From: Spinacia oleracea
Taxonomy: Eukaryota; Streptophyta; Magnoliopsida; Caryophyllales; Amaranthaceae
DNA length: 64,000 bases
Assembly (NCBI RefSeq): GCF_020520425.1
Contig: NC_079487.1
Location: 84,511,141 to 84,575,140, forward strand
Direction: 5' to 3'
This document shows, piece by piece, positions 47,842 to 59,920 of this stretch (position 1 is the first letter of the stretch; each line of letters opens with the position of its first letter). The notes below the pieces were generated by a model. It saw only the letters and a program-made list of their open reading frames with translations. It was not told the DNA's origin and searched no databases. Position numbers and translations under genes: made by a program.

Positions 47842-48660
47842 GATAAATCCTGGATTGCTTTCACTGCACCTGCTGCTTCCAGTTGGGTGGTGAAGTATGT
47901 ATGTTTAGTTAAGAATACCTTCACTAGCTCCTTGCAGTCTACTCAATGGCTAAATGCCCCTGGGTATTCCATCAAGAAAATGTATGTAGGTATGTCTAGT
48001 GAGCTCCCTAAGGTGGGATGGTGTAAATTTGTGTGGAATAGACTCACTGTTCCCAAACACAGATTCATTCTGTGGCTTGCAAGCCATGACAGACTCAAGA
48101 CAAGAACAAGACTTCACAAAATGGGCATTGGGTGTGATCAACTTTGCCCTGTGTGTGGCAACAATGATGAAACTGTAAAACATCTCTTTTGTGATTGCAC
48201 TTTTAGTGCTAGTTGTGCTTCTACCCTGTTGCATTGGTTGGGGTTGCATTGTACCAAATCTGACATGGGACAGATTATGATCTGGATAAGAAGATCCTGC
48301 AAAGGGGACTTCAGAAGGAAGGTGGCCTATACTACTATGGCTGCTTTGGTTTACCACATTTGGAGAGCCAGGAATACAGCTGTTTGGGATATGACAGTGC
48401 CTACCTTTCAGACCACAGTTCAAAGAGTTCAATCTGATGTGAAATGTAGAATTCATAACCTAATAAGTAAAAGTGTAAAGCAATCAGATAGGGATTGGTT
48501 TTCTTCCTTGTAATTCTGCTTTGTTTCTCCTAGGTGTGATGTATTAGGTTACTTTCAGGCTGATGTCTGTTCTTTTTTCTTGGAGGTGTCTTGCCTTCCA
48601 AGCTAGGGTGTATCCTTGGAGTTCTATTAATATATTGCTCACTTACTTGCCAAAAAAAAA
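47842..48660 (+). mobile_element. L1-type LINE 3' fragment with zf-RVT domain and poly(A)
   Basis: The frame reads SWIAFTAPAASSWVVK and then PKHRFILWLASHDRLKTRTR, with a zinc-binding motif CPVCGNNDETVKHLFCDC, typical of the zf-RVT domain at the C-terminus of plant L1 ORF2. It stops at 48513, followed by a 3' UTR ending in a short poly(A) (48651-48660). The element is 5'-truncated: no endonuclease or RT core. The next LINE starts directly at the poly(A). Confidence 0.85.
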
Positions 48661-48669
48661 AGTAGGAAG

Positions 48670-50027
48670 ATTAGAAATGAAATCTACACTATTAAGAATG
48701 GAGAGGATGAATGGGTTGAAGGACAAGAGGGAGTTTCGAAGGTGATTCTGGACTCTCTTTTGGATGTCTATACTCCACCTGACTTTCCAACTCAAGGGGG
48801 AGAAATTGATTTGATATTAAGACAACTTCATTGCCCGAAAATCTCTTCAGTAGAGTCAGGAAGATTAGATGCTCCAATAACAGATGAAGAGATTAGGGAG
48901 GCAATGTTTGCAATTGGGAAGGACAAATCCCCAGGACCAGATGGAATGATTGCTGAATTTTTCCATCAGTTCTGGGGCGAAGTGGGGGATAAAGTGATTG
49001 AAGGAGTGAGAAGTTTCTTTTTAACAGGACACATCTTAAAAGAATGGAAGCAAGCGTTGTTGGTTATGATCCCGAAAGTCGCTACTCCAGAGGTAGCTTC
49101 GCACTTTCGACCGATCGGATTATGTAATACGATTTATAAATGTGTTTCTAAGTGCATGGTCAAAAGGCTGAAGAATGTCCTCCCCTCTCTGATTTCGGAT
49201 TATCAACATGCCTTCATTCCAGGTCGAAATATAGAAGATAACATTTTGCTTAGCCATGAACTGTTAAATTCGATTAACACAAATAAAAGGAGAGAGATGG
49301 TTGTACTTAAACTAGACATGTCAAAGGCGTATGATAGGGTAAATTGGTTGTTTCTGTTGAAGGTGTTAAAGAATTATGGGTTTTCGGATTGGTGGGTAGG
49401 TCTGATTTCGGAATGTGTCACAACGGTTTCATATAAAGTTCTTATTAATGGAAGAGCTTCAAAGGGGTTTAAACCTAAATGCGGTCTTCGACAAGGAGAC
49501 CCTCTATCCCCCTATCTATTCCTGTTTTGCATGGATATTCTCTCTCGTATGCTTCTGTTGGGAGAAAGCATTGGGCTTTTCAAAGGGATAAAATTCTGTA
49601 GGCGGGCTCCGGCGATAAATCATCTGTTCTTTGCTGACGATGCCATGTTGTTTTTTAGAGCAAATGAGGATTCGTGCTTTAATCTAATGAAAATAATCCA
49701 TGATTTTGGGAAAATTTCGGGTCAGCGTTTGAATGAGAGGAAATCCCATGTTAAATTTTCGATTCATATGAAGGAGGAGCAAAAGAGGAAACTTAGGAAT
49801 GTTTTAGCAATTGCGGAGGTGGGAAGGTTAGGATGCCATTTAGGAGCACCAATTGACCTAGGAAGAAGGAAGAAGGAAGAATTTCAGTTTCTCATTGATA
49901 AAATCCAAAATAGGATACTATCTTGGTCTTCCCTACATCTTTAACAAGCAACAAAGGTTATTCTTATTCAATCGATTCTTCATAGTGTTGCTTCTCATGT
50001 AATGAGATGTTTAAAAGTCCCTGCAGC
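48670..50027 (+). pseudogene. LINE reverse transcriptase domain
   Basis: Motifs in order are DKSPGPDGMIAEFFHQFW, SHFRPIGLCNTIYKCVSK, LDMSKAYDRVNW, GLRQGDPLSPYLFLFCMDIL and the catalytic FADD at 49630-49641. A stop at 49942-49944 is followed in the same frame by QATKVILIQSILHSVASHVM up to the solo LTR. The RT core itself reads intact. Confidence 0.9.
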
Positions 50028-51465
50028 TGGGAGGGGGTCGAAAAAGCACGAGGCTAATGCGTGACCTCGTCCCTCGTGGGTGTGACGCTTCTTTTTGTCA
50101 AATCAAGTGTAATTGGATTTCCTGTGAGTTTACACCCAATTGACTAGTAATATAGGAGTCGCCATTCAGTTTTTAACGGCAATGAGAAAAACTGACAAAA
50201 CCCGGTTATCGTGACATAAAGGGAGTGCAATTATGTTTGACCACGACGGCCGTAGGTTCCCTTGTGATCCCTGGTGGTGGGGATCGCTCAACGTACACCC
50301 GCAGGGTAGAGATTGAGGGTTCGGGGGACTGTAACTACCGAGAGGAGTACTCGCTCTTCGATAACTCCAGAGGCAGGATATCCTTACTAGCTCAGCATAA
50401 ATAATTGAAGGGACATGCGTTAACTATTAAACTAATCTGAGTTGATTTTAACAATATGCAACATATAGTACTAGATCGAACGCGATTACCTGATTTAGAT
50501 TGCTTTAAGGGACCTAGCATGATAATCCAATTTCCCAAAAATATCATATTTATTAAGCGTGATCGAACAATCAGATTTAGTTAGTTTAACAGTTCATAAA
50601 AGGGCGAGGAAAGCAATTAAACCATGGAAAAGGGACACATTACGACGCACCCTTGAGAGGTGCGTCACGGTTCTCAGAAAACTAACCACTTTGACTTTGC
50701 TATTTCTCCTTTTATTTAACGAATCTCAAATTATGGGACGGGATACGTTCTGTTCGATTTATGGATCGATTGCGACAGAACGCGTGATCAGTTTTGCAGC
50801 GTGAGGCTTAGGCTTAGGGGTTTAGAGTCAATACTCAGAATAATAATTGTGTGTTGTCCTTTTCACGTCGAACTTAAGGCCCTATTTATAGAAAATAGTT
50901 CGTGGAAAGATAGAATTGCAGAACTCTAATCCACGAGGAATTAGGAAAAAACACGTACCAGGTATTTTCAGCGCCCAGGCCTGGGCGCGAAAGATTTCGG
51001 CGCCTAGAACCAGGCGTTGAAAATAGGATCTGGGCTGTTTTTCTTAGTCAGATTCGGATTCCTAGAATCCGGAGTATTTGAGATTTAATTGAGTCTTTTA
51101 GTGCGTATTAACTTTGTGACGGGATGCGTCTGGGCCCGTTACGAACTCTAGGCTCGTTAGGATTTTAATTAATACGTGACTCTTACTTTCGAATCATATT
51201 AGGAATAGGATTCTCTCGCAATTCCTATCTCATTTAGGATTTATGTTGGAGTGCAACACCTAATTCTGACAGGTTTCTATCTTTTATGACTTGCCACTTT
51301 TAACAACTACCCATTAGGCAGTTACTTTTTTTAGCAGGTTTCGGGTGAAATGAAAAGGGGAATTGAGATTCGTTATTTTATAGGAGATGCGTTGTCAAGT
51401 GGAGATTTACGTTTTCATCATCTAACCTTCCCTTTCGGGAATGGGGACAAAAGTAGGTGTCTACA
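50028..51465 (-). mobile_element. Solo LTR (family A, second copy, inverted), TSD GCAGC
   Basis: On the plus strand it starts TGGGAGGGGGTCG and ends GGTGTCTACA, the reverse complement of the LTR at 26981-28449 with scattered differences. GCAGC flanks it (50023-50027; 51466-51470). The inverted TATA box is at 50883-50890. It lies within LINE ORF2, whose frame continues exactly when the LTR and one TSD copy are ignored. Confidence 0.9.
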
Positions 51466-52530
51466 GCAGCAGTGACAAATAAAATAGACTCTCTTGTTAC
51501 GAAATTCCTATGGGCAGGTAAGGGTGAGAAAGGAGTGCACTGGGTAGGACGCGGTATTGTTCAAAGGCCAAAGAAGGAGGGTGGTCTGGGTGTTAGGGCG
51601 GCAGGTTTGTTAAATGATGCGATGTTATTTAAACAAGTACAACGGTTGATTAATAATCCGCAATTGTTAGCAACTAGGGTAATTACTAGCTTTGATGGCC
51701 AGGGGAATAATATTTTGGGTAGTAAAGAGGGGAATAGGGTGGGAGTCTCATGGGGAAGAAGGGGACTTTATCAGACTCATGGTAAATTCAAGGAAGGGTT
51801 GGCATGGAAAATAGGTAAGGGAACTAAAGTTTTAGCTTCTAGTATGGCTTGGGTGGGAGGCAAAGTACCAGAGGTTCGTTCGAATCAACCGATAGGTCCT
51901 TCTTCACAATGGCGGGTGAGTGAATTTATTGAGAGTGAGTCATCTTCATGGAAGCCAGAGTTGATTCGACAAAGGTTTGTTTAGAAAGATGCTTGGTCCA
52001 TCTTGGCCATGGAAATTCCGAAGGGGGAGGTGGAGGATTTTAGATATTGGAAATACATCAAATCAGGTAGATTCTCGATAAGCTCAGGATATGAGTTTTT
52101 GTTCAATAAAGTTTCGGGGGACACACGATGTTTAGATGATCATGATTTGCGAGTTCTTCGTTTGGTATGGAGGATGAACATTTTCCCCAAATGGAAGTAT
52201 TTTGTGTGGAAAGTGTTTTATGATGGCCTGGCGGTGAGGGTCAATTCGGCAAGGAGGGGCATGAATTGTGAGACAATATGTAGCTATTGTGGCTCACGAG
52301 AGGAGGATTTACAGCATGTATTGAGGTTTTGTTCGGTGGCATACTTGAGTGGATGTGTAGTCCGCTGCGAGTTGACCCCTTCAAAAATGAAGTGTGGCCA
52401 TTAAAAGAATGGGTACGTAGCTATATCCTGCTTTATCATAGCGAGGATGGATGGAATGGGGGACGCGTCGAAAGCTTTATTGCATTGCTTTGGAGTCTGA
52501 GGAAAATGAGGAATTCAAGAATCTTTAGAG
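51466..52530 (+). pseudogene. LINE ORF2 connector and zf-RVT region
   Basis: The frame after the LTR reads NKIDSLVTKFLWAGKGEKGV and RPKKEGGLGVRA, the usual region downstream of the RT in plant L1 elements, to TAG at 51982-51984. It continues in the same frame with FRYWKYIKSGRFSISSGYEF and the zinc-binding CSYCGSREEDLQHVLRFC. A frameshift near 52330 moves it to another frame ending around 52533. Confidence 0.85.
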
Positions 52531-52556
52531 GATAGTGGGGACATCCGGGTGCGGTT

Positions 52557-53099
52557 TTGAATGCAATGAATGGACATCTACAGGAAGTGAGTACCTTTAG
52601 AGAGCGGAATGAGGAGACATCTATTGATGGACCAAAGGAGCCCCCGGGTTACAATATGGTTCATATTGGGCGAGAAAAGGAGTTCCATAACAACTTTGTT
52701 GTTCAAGTGGATGGTTCTTGGGACAAGAAGTCTGGAAAGGCAGGTTGGGGAATGACTGTCACTACTAACTTCTTGTTAGAAGGGGAGGAGTCGGCAGGTC
52801 AACATGGCCGAGCAGTTTCTTCAGATCATGCAGAAGCGAAAGCTTGTCTTCTAGCCCTAACTTGGGCCGCAGATAGGCGGATTGACCAAATTCGAATTAA
52901 TACGGACTCGGCTGCTCTGGTTTCGTATCTTCGTAAGGAAAAGGTAAGTGATATTTCGATTATGGGTACGATTGGAGATATCAAAACCTTGGGATCCACT
53001 TTCCGTCAATGCACAATTCTAAAGGTTCCAAGGGATGAGGTGCAGAAAGCTCACAATTTGGCCAATTCTTGTAGGAATTTTGGATTTTCTGTTTTTTAA
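52557..53099 (+). pseudogene. LINE RNase H domain
   Basis: VVQVDGSWDKKSGKAGWG, SSDHAEAKACLLALTWA and NTDSAALVSYLRKEKV give the first Asp, the Glu and the second Asp of the plant-LINE RNase H type. The frame ends at 53099, followed by a TTTTGTTTTGTTTTG tract and poly(A). Confidence 0.88.
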
Positions 53100-53151
53100 A
53101 GTTGTTTTGTTTTGTTTTGTTGTAGCTATTGTCAAAAAAAAAAAAAAAAAA

Positions 53152-53756
53152 ATCAAGTACTATATTCTTTTTCCCTAAGTACTATATTTCTCTTTTCAAT
53201 GTACTTTATTCCACTTGTTATGCAACTCAATCATCATTTGTACTTATTTCACTTTTCCATGTACTATATACATTTTTCTTAAAACTTGTGTTTTTGGTCA
53301 AACGAGATTATAAATATGGAACGGAGAGATTATCTATTTTATTCATTTCTCAAAAAAAACACTCTCAATCATTGTTTTTCTTACACACTTTTCATTTTTA
53401 TTTTAATCCCCTCGCATTCTTCCAAATAGGACATTTATTTAGGAACGGATGAGGTATTAATTAAACTATTGTAAAATATAACTAAAAGTAATAAAATCAT
53501 AACTAATTAAATAACAAATAAAATTATGATATAAAGACATATATATAGTCTATGTTACCTGAACTCGGAAAAAAGTGTCGCGTACTCGCGTATAGGTACA
53601 AATTCGAGTGTCCGGTACGACAACTTGGAAAATTGGGGACACGAGAACTCGATCTTTCCGAGATTTGGAAACGTGTTTAGGGACACGGCATTAATTATAC
53701 AAAAAAGGATTTCATTTTTATTTTCTAATTCTAATCTCTTAAACTTTTTTAATATT
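53152..53756. other. AT-rich flank with MITE fragments
   Basis: 53152-53330 read in reverse resembles the MITE at 5406-5630. A Stowaway-like right end (GGAACGGATGAG then GTA) is near 53441. No gene. Confidence 0.45.
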
Positions 53757-54039
53757 TGTTCGGCAAAATTAGCGGTAGCGGGTAGCGGTTAGCGGTTGAG
53801 TAGCGGGTAGCGGTTTGAGTAGCGGGTAGCGGTGAATGGTAGCGGGTAACGGTTAGCTGTCAAAGTAGCGGCTAACTGATATGTGTGTTCGGTAAAAGTA
53901 GCGGTTGATATTCTAAAATAAAATAAAAGGTAGAATATTTTTTAAAACTTTATTATAAATTTGTCAAAAGCTACCCGCTACCTTAAAAGCTACTAATTTT
54001 AACGTTTGATAAAAGCTACCACTAGTAGAAAAAACCCCT

Positions 54040-54260
54040 GTTGCAGCCCCCTTGTTGCAGCGTACATGTATTAATACGCTTCAACAAGCAGTTGGTCAAC
54101 GCGGGTCAAACCCTTTAAAGGGTTGTTGCAGCGTACAAATTAATTGTTCCCTGCAAAAACGTTTGTTGCAGCGTACGTTGTAAAAGCCCCCTGCAATAGC
54201 CCGTTACTGTTGCAGCGTACGTCCTAAAGCCCCCTGCAATAACACATTGTAAAAGTCTTT
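54040..54260 (+). repeat. CACTA left subterminal repeats (TTGCAGCGTAC)
   Basis: TTGCAGCGTAC or close variants recur about five times, with CCCTGCAA inverse partners. Such clusters are the transposase-binding regions in known CACTA elements. Confidence 0.75.
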
Positions 54261-55021
54261 CGCTACAACCCAACCAGGTTTAGTTCAATTTAGACCAAAT
54301 TAATTAAAAAAACTCTAGATCTAAAATTTCATACTCCCACCTCTCAACTCCCTTCTTCTTCCCTCAGCTTTACTGCGTCGCAATCAATGTAACTTCCTCG
54401 TCGGTGGTTCTCGCCTCCTCGCCAGTCGCCGGTGGGTCCTCTTTTCTCGCCTCCTCGTCAGTCGCCCTAGAGCTGAACTTAGAATTATTTCAATCTGAAA
54501 ATTTTCAAAGCTTGCTCAAATTGACCTTCCCCCTTCTTCTTCTTCTTCCCTCAGATCTCCTCTACGGACCGGCAAACACCACACTCAGTGGCGGACGTGA
54601 GGGCATACCCAGACGACCACGCACACTTCTTTTTCTCTCTCCTCTCACCTATACCGGAAAATAAAACCCTAGAAGTCATGGGGATGTTCCCGTGTTTCAA
54701 TTGCTCAATATTCTGACAAATTCGTTCCAAAGTTAGCAGGTCAAGGAGGTTTCAGAAGATTGGAGTTGGGGTTCCCATCTGCTGCAAAAGAAATTCATTG
54801 ATTGATTTTGAGGAAAGAACAAGCGCAAATGAGGTATAATCTTGTTTGATTTGTTAAATTTATGCAATTATTGAAAACTTTGTTGGATTTTTTGTTTAAA
54901 TATTATGGTAAATGTGGTTTGTAATAAATTTAATTAGTTGATTTACTTATGCATATGGTTCATGTAGTTAATTTCTTTGTTTAATTGATTGATGAATCTG
55001 AATTTGAGTTTGAATCTTCAG
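54261..55021 (+). other. CACTA interior, leader-like sequence of unknown origin
   Basis: 54330-54660 is pyrimidine-rich with CTTCTTC runs like a plant 5' UTR; 54830-55021 is AT-rich intron-like sequence ending in the acceptor TCTTCAG of the first captured exon. I cannot name a gene for the leader; the zinc-ribbon exon of pBRP was not found. Confidence 0.4.
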
Positions 55022-55195
55022 ATTGTTGATGTGGCTTCTATTTTGGGGTTGGACCGTGATATTTCTGATCATGCTTTCCAGTTGTTTAGGGATTGTTCTT
55101 CTGCTACTTGTTTGAGGAATCGTAGTGTTGAAGCTCTTGCTACTGCTTGCCTTGTTCAGGCTATTCGTGAGGCCCAGGAGCCCCGTACCCTTCAG
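55022..55195 (+). pseudogene. Captured pBRP-like (plant-specific TFIIB-related) exon 1 of 3
   Basis: 58 codons, phase 0 at both ends: LDRDISDHAFQLFRDCSSAT, NRSVEALATACLVQAIREAQ and EPRTLQ, ending CAG|GT. This is the first TFIIB-type cyclin-like repeat. The gene family is the plant TFIIB-related pBRP, inferred from the residue pattern. There are no internal stops. Confidence 0.8.
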
Positions 55196-55912
55196 GTTTA
55201 TCTCTTGTCCCTGATAACTGGAATTTTGTTTTAATTTACCTGAGGAGTCGTCAGTATTACACTGATTATTATAAGGGGCTCATTGGAGAAATATGTTATG
55301 TTACATTCTGAGTTCAGTTCTTCAATTAATGTGATATGTTGGGGGTTGGTTGGGACTTGGAAGTGTTTGTCTTGGTATAAAACTATAGTGAACATTTTGC
55401 AATTGCCTTTTCTGTTCTTGTTCTCCATTAATTAAGTTCTGAAAGACGATCCATTTATGAATTTCTGATTGCGGTTGTCTTTGCGAAATTGCACATGTTA
55501 TCCATATTTATTTTCCTAATCAACTTCACACCTCTCCCTGTGAAACTAGTAATGAAAATGGAAATCCTACGAGTTCTAAAACTGAATACGATACGCTGAC
55601 TTTTTTCTTAACAGTATGTTGTTCCTTTTGGGGTTCTTGTTCTGCTTAGATTGTGTCCCGAATGCTAAGCCATTTGCAAATTGCGCTTTTTTCTCATCCG
55701 TAACCACCTTTGCTTCATCTTTATGCCTAAACTACTAGTGCAAATTGCAAAATTAAACAATTTCCGAGTTTGAACTCTTTGAAAACTGAAAATGCTCATT
55801 GTATTTGCTAGTAATTGAGTGGGAATTGGTTTAAGATAAGTTGCATATGCGATAGAAAAGAACACTTGATTTTAAGGGCATCTGTAAATGGGTATCTTAT
55901 TTCATGTAACAG

Positions 55913-56071
55913 GAAATCTCAATAGCGGCGAACCTCCCTCAGAAAGAGATTGGAAAGTATATCAAGATCCTGGGTGAAGCTCTACAACTCAGTCAACCAA
56001 TTAATAGAAATTCTATAGCTGTACATATGCCTAGATTTTGCAACCTTCTCTAGCTTAATAAATCCGCTCTG
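55913..56071 (+). pseudogene. Captured pBRP-like exon 2 of 3, with nonsense codon
   Basis: 53 codons, phase 0: EISIAANLPQKEIGKYIKIL, GEALQLSQPIN, HMPRFCNLL, then TAG at 56051-56053 where Gln is expected, then LNKSA before the donor at 56071/56072. Introns on both sides are kept, so capture was at the DNA level. Confidence 0.8.
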
Positions 56072-56570
56072 GTACTTGAAAACTCCTGCTGATATTTGCT
56101 AATACGCATCGGTGGCTGATATAATATGTATACTTTTGGAAACTGGTAGGCATTTCACCCAGCTGATATGCTAATAAGAGTAAATTATGAAGAATCATAA
56201 AACTTCTGAGATACCATCTTTACATTGTAATATTTGCTCCTTTCCTGCTTTTGCTTCTTATAATTGAAGGATTTTCAACATTGATCTTGCTAGTTCAATG
56301 GACTTGAGTAACACATTTCATTATTTCAATATTTAATGCTGTTAAATCATCTGTTGGCTCATGGCTGTTGCATTATAATCAGAAATGGGGAAAGCTTGTT
56401 GCTTGTCAAAATTGCCTTGAATTGTGCTCCTCTGTTGCATTTTCGTCATTTATTTGGTGGCTATGTGATTGAGAACCATCACATTATTAAGTTTTCATTC
56501 CAGAGAAATTTATTTCCCTAGTTTTGACTCATTTCTACATCATATGACTTACTAGTTTATTATGGAGTAG

Positions 56571-56996
56571 GAACTTGCAACTCACATTGGAGAAGTTGTG
56601 ATAAACAAATGTTTCTGTACGCGTAGGAACCCTATAAGTATATCAGCTGCTGCTATTTATCTGGCCTGTCAACTAGAAGATAGACGCAAGACGCAGGCAG
56701 AAATTTGTAAGGTAACAGGTCTCACTGAGGTCACACTCAGAAAAGTCTATAAAGAGCTGCTTGAAAACTGGGATGATCTTCTACCGTCTAATTATACTCC
56801 AGTTGTCCCTCCTGAAAAGGCATTCCCAACTACTACTATAGCATCCGGCCGTTCTGTAACCCCTAGAGCCGAACCACCAGAAATTCCTACTTTAGACCGG
56901 GAGAGCAAGCAGCCCAAAACGAATCAGATTTCCGAGACAACTCACGTGGACAGGGTCAAGGGAGAGAATGACAGCAATACCCCCAGTACAAAAAAG
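56571..56996 (+). pseudogene. Captured pBRP-like exon 3 of 3
   Basis: 142 codons, phase 0 start after GGAGTAG: ELATHIGEVVINKCFCTRRN, then SISAAAIYLACQLEDRRKTQ, AEICKVTGLTEVTLRKVYKE and LLENWDDLLPSNYTPVVPPE. This is the second cyclin-like repeat with the conserved TFIIB end (TEVTLRKVYKELL), followed by a Pro/Ser/Thr-rich tail to the donor AAAAAG|GT at 56996. No internal stop. Confidence 0.85.
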
Positions 56997-56999
56997 GTA

Positions 57000-59495
57000 T
57001 CCTCGTTATAGGACTCATTTTATTCTCATTGATTCGTTATAGGTCGTATTTACTTTTAACTAAAGAACCTAAGGACTATTTGATTCTTATTACATGATTA
57101 ATATGCATAGCTTTAACTTTCTAAAACTCATTTGAATCTATTTATGCACATTTAAGGCTCATTGGATCGTTATAGATCATATTTAGAGCTAAAACGACAT
57201 TTTCGCTCCCAACTTTGAACTAAAGATCCTAAGGACTCATTTTATTCTTATTACATGATTAATGTGCATAGTTTTAACATTCTAAAACTCATTCCAATCT
57301 ATGTAAGCACATTTAAGGATAATTGGGTCGTTATAGGTCATATTTAGAGCTAAAATGACATTTCCGCTCCCCAACTTTGAACTAAAGAACCTAAGTACTC
57401 ATTTTATTCTTATTACATGGTTAATATGCTTAGTTTGAAGTTTCGAAAACTCATTTCAATCTACTTATGCACATTTAAGGCTTGTTTGGTCGTTATAGGT
57501 CATATTTAGGCTAAAATGAGCATTTTCGCTCCCAAATTTTGAAAAAAAAAACCTACGGACTCATTTTAAACTTACTAAGTGTTTTATATGCTTAGTTTTG
57601 ACTTTCTAAGACTCATACCAATCTATTTATGCACATTTGAAGCTCATTGGGTCGTTATAGGTCATATTTAGCATAAAATGACATTTTCGCTCCCAACTTT
57701 GAACTAAAGAACTTAAGGACTTATTTTAAACTTATTACATGATTAGTATGTTTAGTTTTAAGTTTCCAAGACTTATTCCAATCTACTTATACACATTTAA
57801 GGCTTGTTTGGTCGTTATAGGACATATTTAGGCTAAAATGACATTTTCGCTCCCAACTATGAACCAAAGAACCTAAGGACTCATTTTAAACTTACTAAAT
57901 GTTTTATATGCTTATTTTTAACTTTCTAGGACTCATTCCAATCCATTTATGCACATTTAAGGCTCATTGTGTCGTTATAGGTCATATTTAGGCTAAAATG
58001 ACATTTTCGCTCCCAACTTTGAACTTAAGAACCTAATGACTCATTTTAAACTTATTATATGATAAATATGCTTAGTTTTAAGTTTCTAAGACTTATTCTA
58101 ATCTATTTATGCACATTTAATGCTTGTTTTATCGTTATAGGTCATATTTAGGCTAAAATGACATTTTCGCTCCCAACTTTGAACTTAAGAACCTAATAAC
58201 TCATTTTAAACTTATTATATGATAAATATGCTTAGTTTTAAGTTTCTAAGACTTATTCTAATCTATTTATGCACATTTAATGCTTGTTTTATCGTTATAG
58301 GTCATATTTAGGATAAAATAAGGCATTTTCGATCCCAACTTTAAAATAAAGAACCTAAGGACTTATTTTAAACTTATTACATGATTAATATGCTTAGTTT
58401 TAAGTTTCTAAGACTTATTCTAACTACTTATACACATTTAAGGCTTGTTTGGTCGTTATAGGACATATTTAGGCTAAAATGACATTTTCGCTCCAAACTA
58501 TGAACTAAAGAACCTAAGGACTCATTTTAAACTTACTAAATGTTTTATATGCTTAGTTTTGACTTTCTAGAACTCATTCCAATCCATTTATGCATATTTA
58601 AGGCTCATTGTGTCGTTATAGGTCATATTTAGGCTAAAATGCCATTTTCGCTCCCAACTTTGAACTTAAGAACCTAATGACTCATTTTAAACTTATTATA
58701 TGATTAATATGCTTAGTTTTAAGTTTCTAAGACTTATTCTAATCTATTTATGCACATTTAATGCTTGTTTGATAGTTATAGGTCATATTTAGGCTAAAAT
58801 GAGGCATTTTCGCTCCTAACTTTAAAATAAAGAACCTAAGCACTCATTTTAAACTTAATACATGTTTAATATGCATAATTTTAACTTTATAAGACTCGTT
58901 CCAATCTATTTATGCACCTTTAAGGCTCATTAGGTCGTTGTAGGTCAAATTTAGGCTAAAATGACATTTTCGCTCCCAACTATGAACTAAAGAACCTAAG
59001 GACTCATTTTAAACCTACTAAATGTTTTATATTCTAGTTTTATCTTTCTAGGACTTATTCCAATCCATTTATGCCCATTTAAGGCTCATTGTGTCGTTTT
59101 AGGTCATATTTAGGCTAAAATGACATTTTCGCTCCCAACTTTGAACTTAAGAACCTAAGGACTCATTTTTAAATTATTATATGATTAATAAGCTTAGTTT
59201 TGAGTTTCTAGGACTTATTCTAATCTACTTATACCCATTTAATGATTGTTTGATCGTTATAGGTCATATCTAGGCTAAAATAAGGCATTTTCGCTCCCAA
59301 CTTTAAAATAAAGAACCTAAGGACTCATTTAAAACTTATTACATGTTTAATATGCATAATTTTAACGATCTAAGACTCGTTCCAATCTATTTATGCACCT
59401 ATAGGCTCATTGGGTCGTTATAGGTCATATTTAGGCTAAAATGACATTTTCGCTCCCAACTTTGAACTAAAGAACCTAAGGACTCATTTTAGACT
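57000..59495 (+). repeat. Tandem array of about 16 units of ~160 bp inside the CACTA element
   Basis: A unit containing GACATTTTCGCTCCCAACTT, GAACTAAAGAACCTAAGGAC, TCATTTTAAACTTATTACAT, and GGTCGTTATAGGTCATATTT recurs from 57000 to 59495 at spacings near 160 (for example about 57218, 57376, 57540, 57703, 57861, 58022). Alternate units look more alike (two neighbouring copies at 58030 and 58190 are almost the same), suggesting higher-order duplication. Non-coding. Confidence 0.9.
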
Positions 59496-59920
59496 ATTAG
59501 GACATTGTCATTAGTTTCTTGAATGTTAAAATGTGATATTTAATTTGTATTTAATCTAATGTTTAATTTAAATTTCTGTTTTTGTAAAGGTCTACACTCC
59601 GAGGATTGCGCCTTATGCGAAGAATTTGATGTGGTTCGTGAGCAATGGGCTAAGTTTTTTACCAGCAAGTATTTATTATTGGCTTTAGCGCGCTTGATCG
59701 AGTTGGTTTAGTTGTTATAGAATAAATTTTATATTAAAATGTATGTTTATGTTGAAATTGGAACATATATTTAAATGTAATATGTGCACTTTGGTTTTGG
59801 GATATATAGTATACAAAACTCCAGTTGCGTTATTCTATTATTGTTTTGACAGGTTTCTATATTTGGTGCAAGGCACTCTAGGTATCCCTAAACAAAATTA
59901 GAATTTTCCCGCCAAAAGTG
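59496..59920 (+). other. CACTA interior, unassigned exon-like fragment
   Basis: After an acceptor-like TTTTGTAAAG (59581-59590) a frame gives VYTPRIAPYAKNLMWFVSNG before breaking down. It could be another captured exon, or the 3' end of the element's own gene; I do not recognise it. Confidence 0.3.

Larger units (their letters stand above)
48661..53150 (+). mobile_element. L1-type LINE, 5'-truncated, with RT, zf-RVT and RNase H; split by a solo LTR
   Basis: It begins inside ORF2 (no endonuclease) directly after the poly(A) of the previous LINE and ends in its own poly(A) at 53132-53150. RT, zinc-binding and RNase H segments are present in order. Lesions are TAA at 49942, the solo LTR at 50028-51465, TAG at 51982, and a frameshift near 52330. 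RNase H at the C-terminus places it with RNase H-bearing plant L1 lineages. Confidence 0.88.

Noticed and set aside
47950..48456. 168-codon minus-strand frame
   Set aside because: Shadow of the LINE zf-RVT frame on the plus strand.
50559..50804. 81-codon frame in the inverted solo LTR and the matching 115-codon frame at 27674-28021
   Set aside because: Related frames in the two LTR copies are open by low stop density; no start context or domain, and lengths are not conserved.
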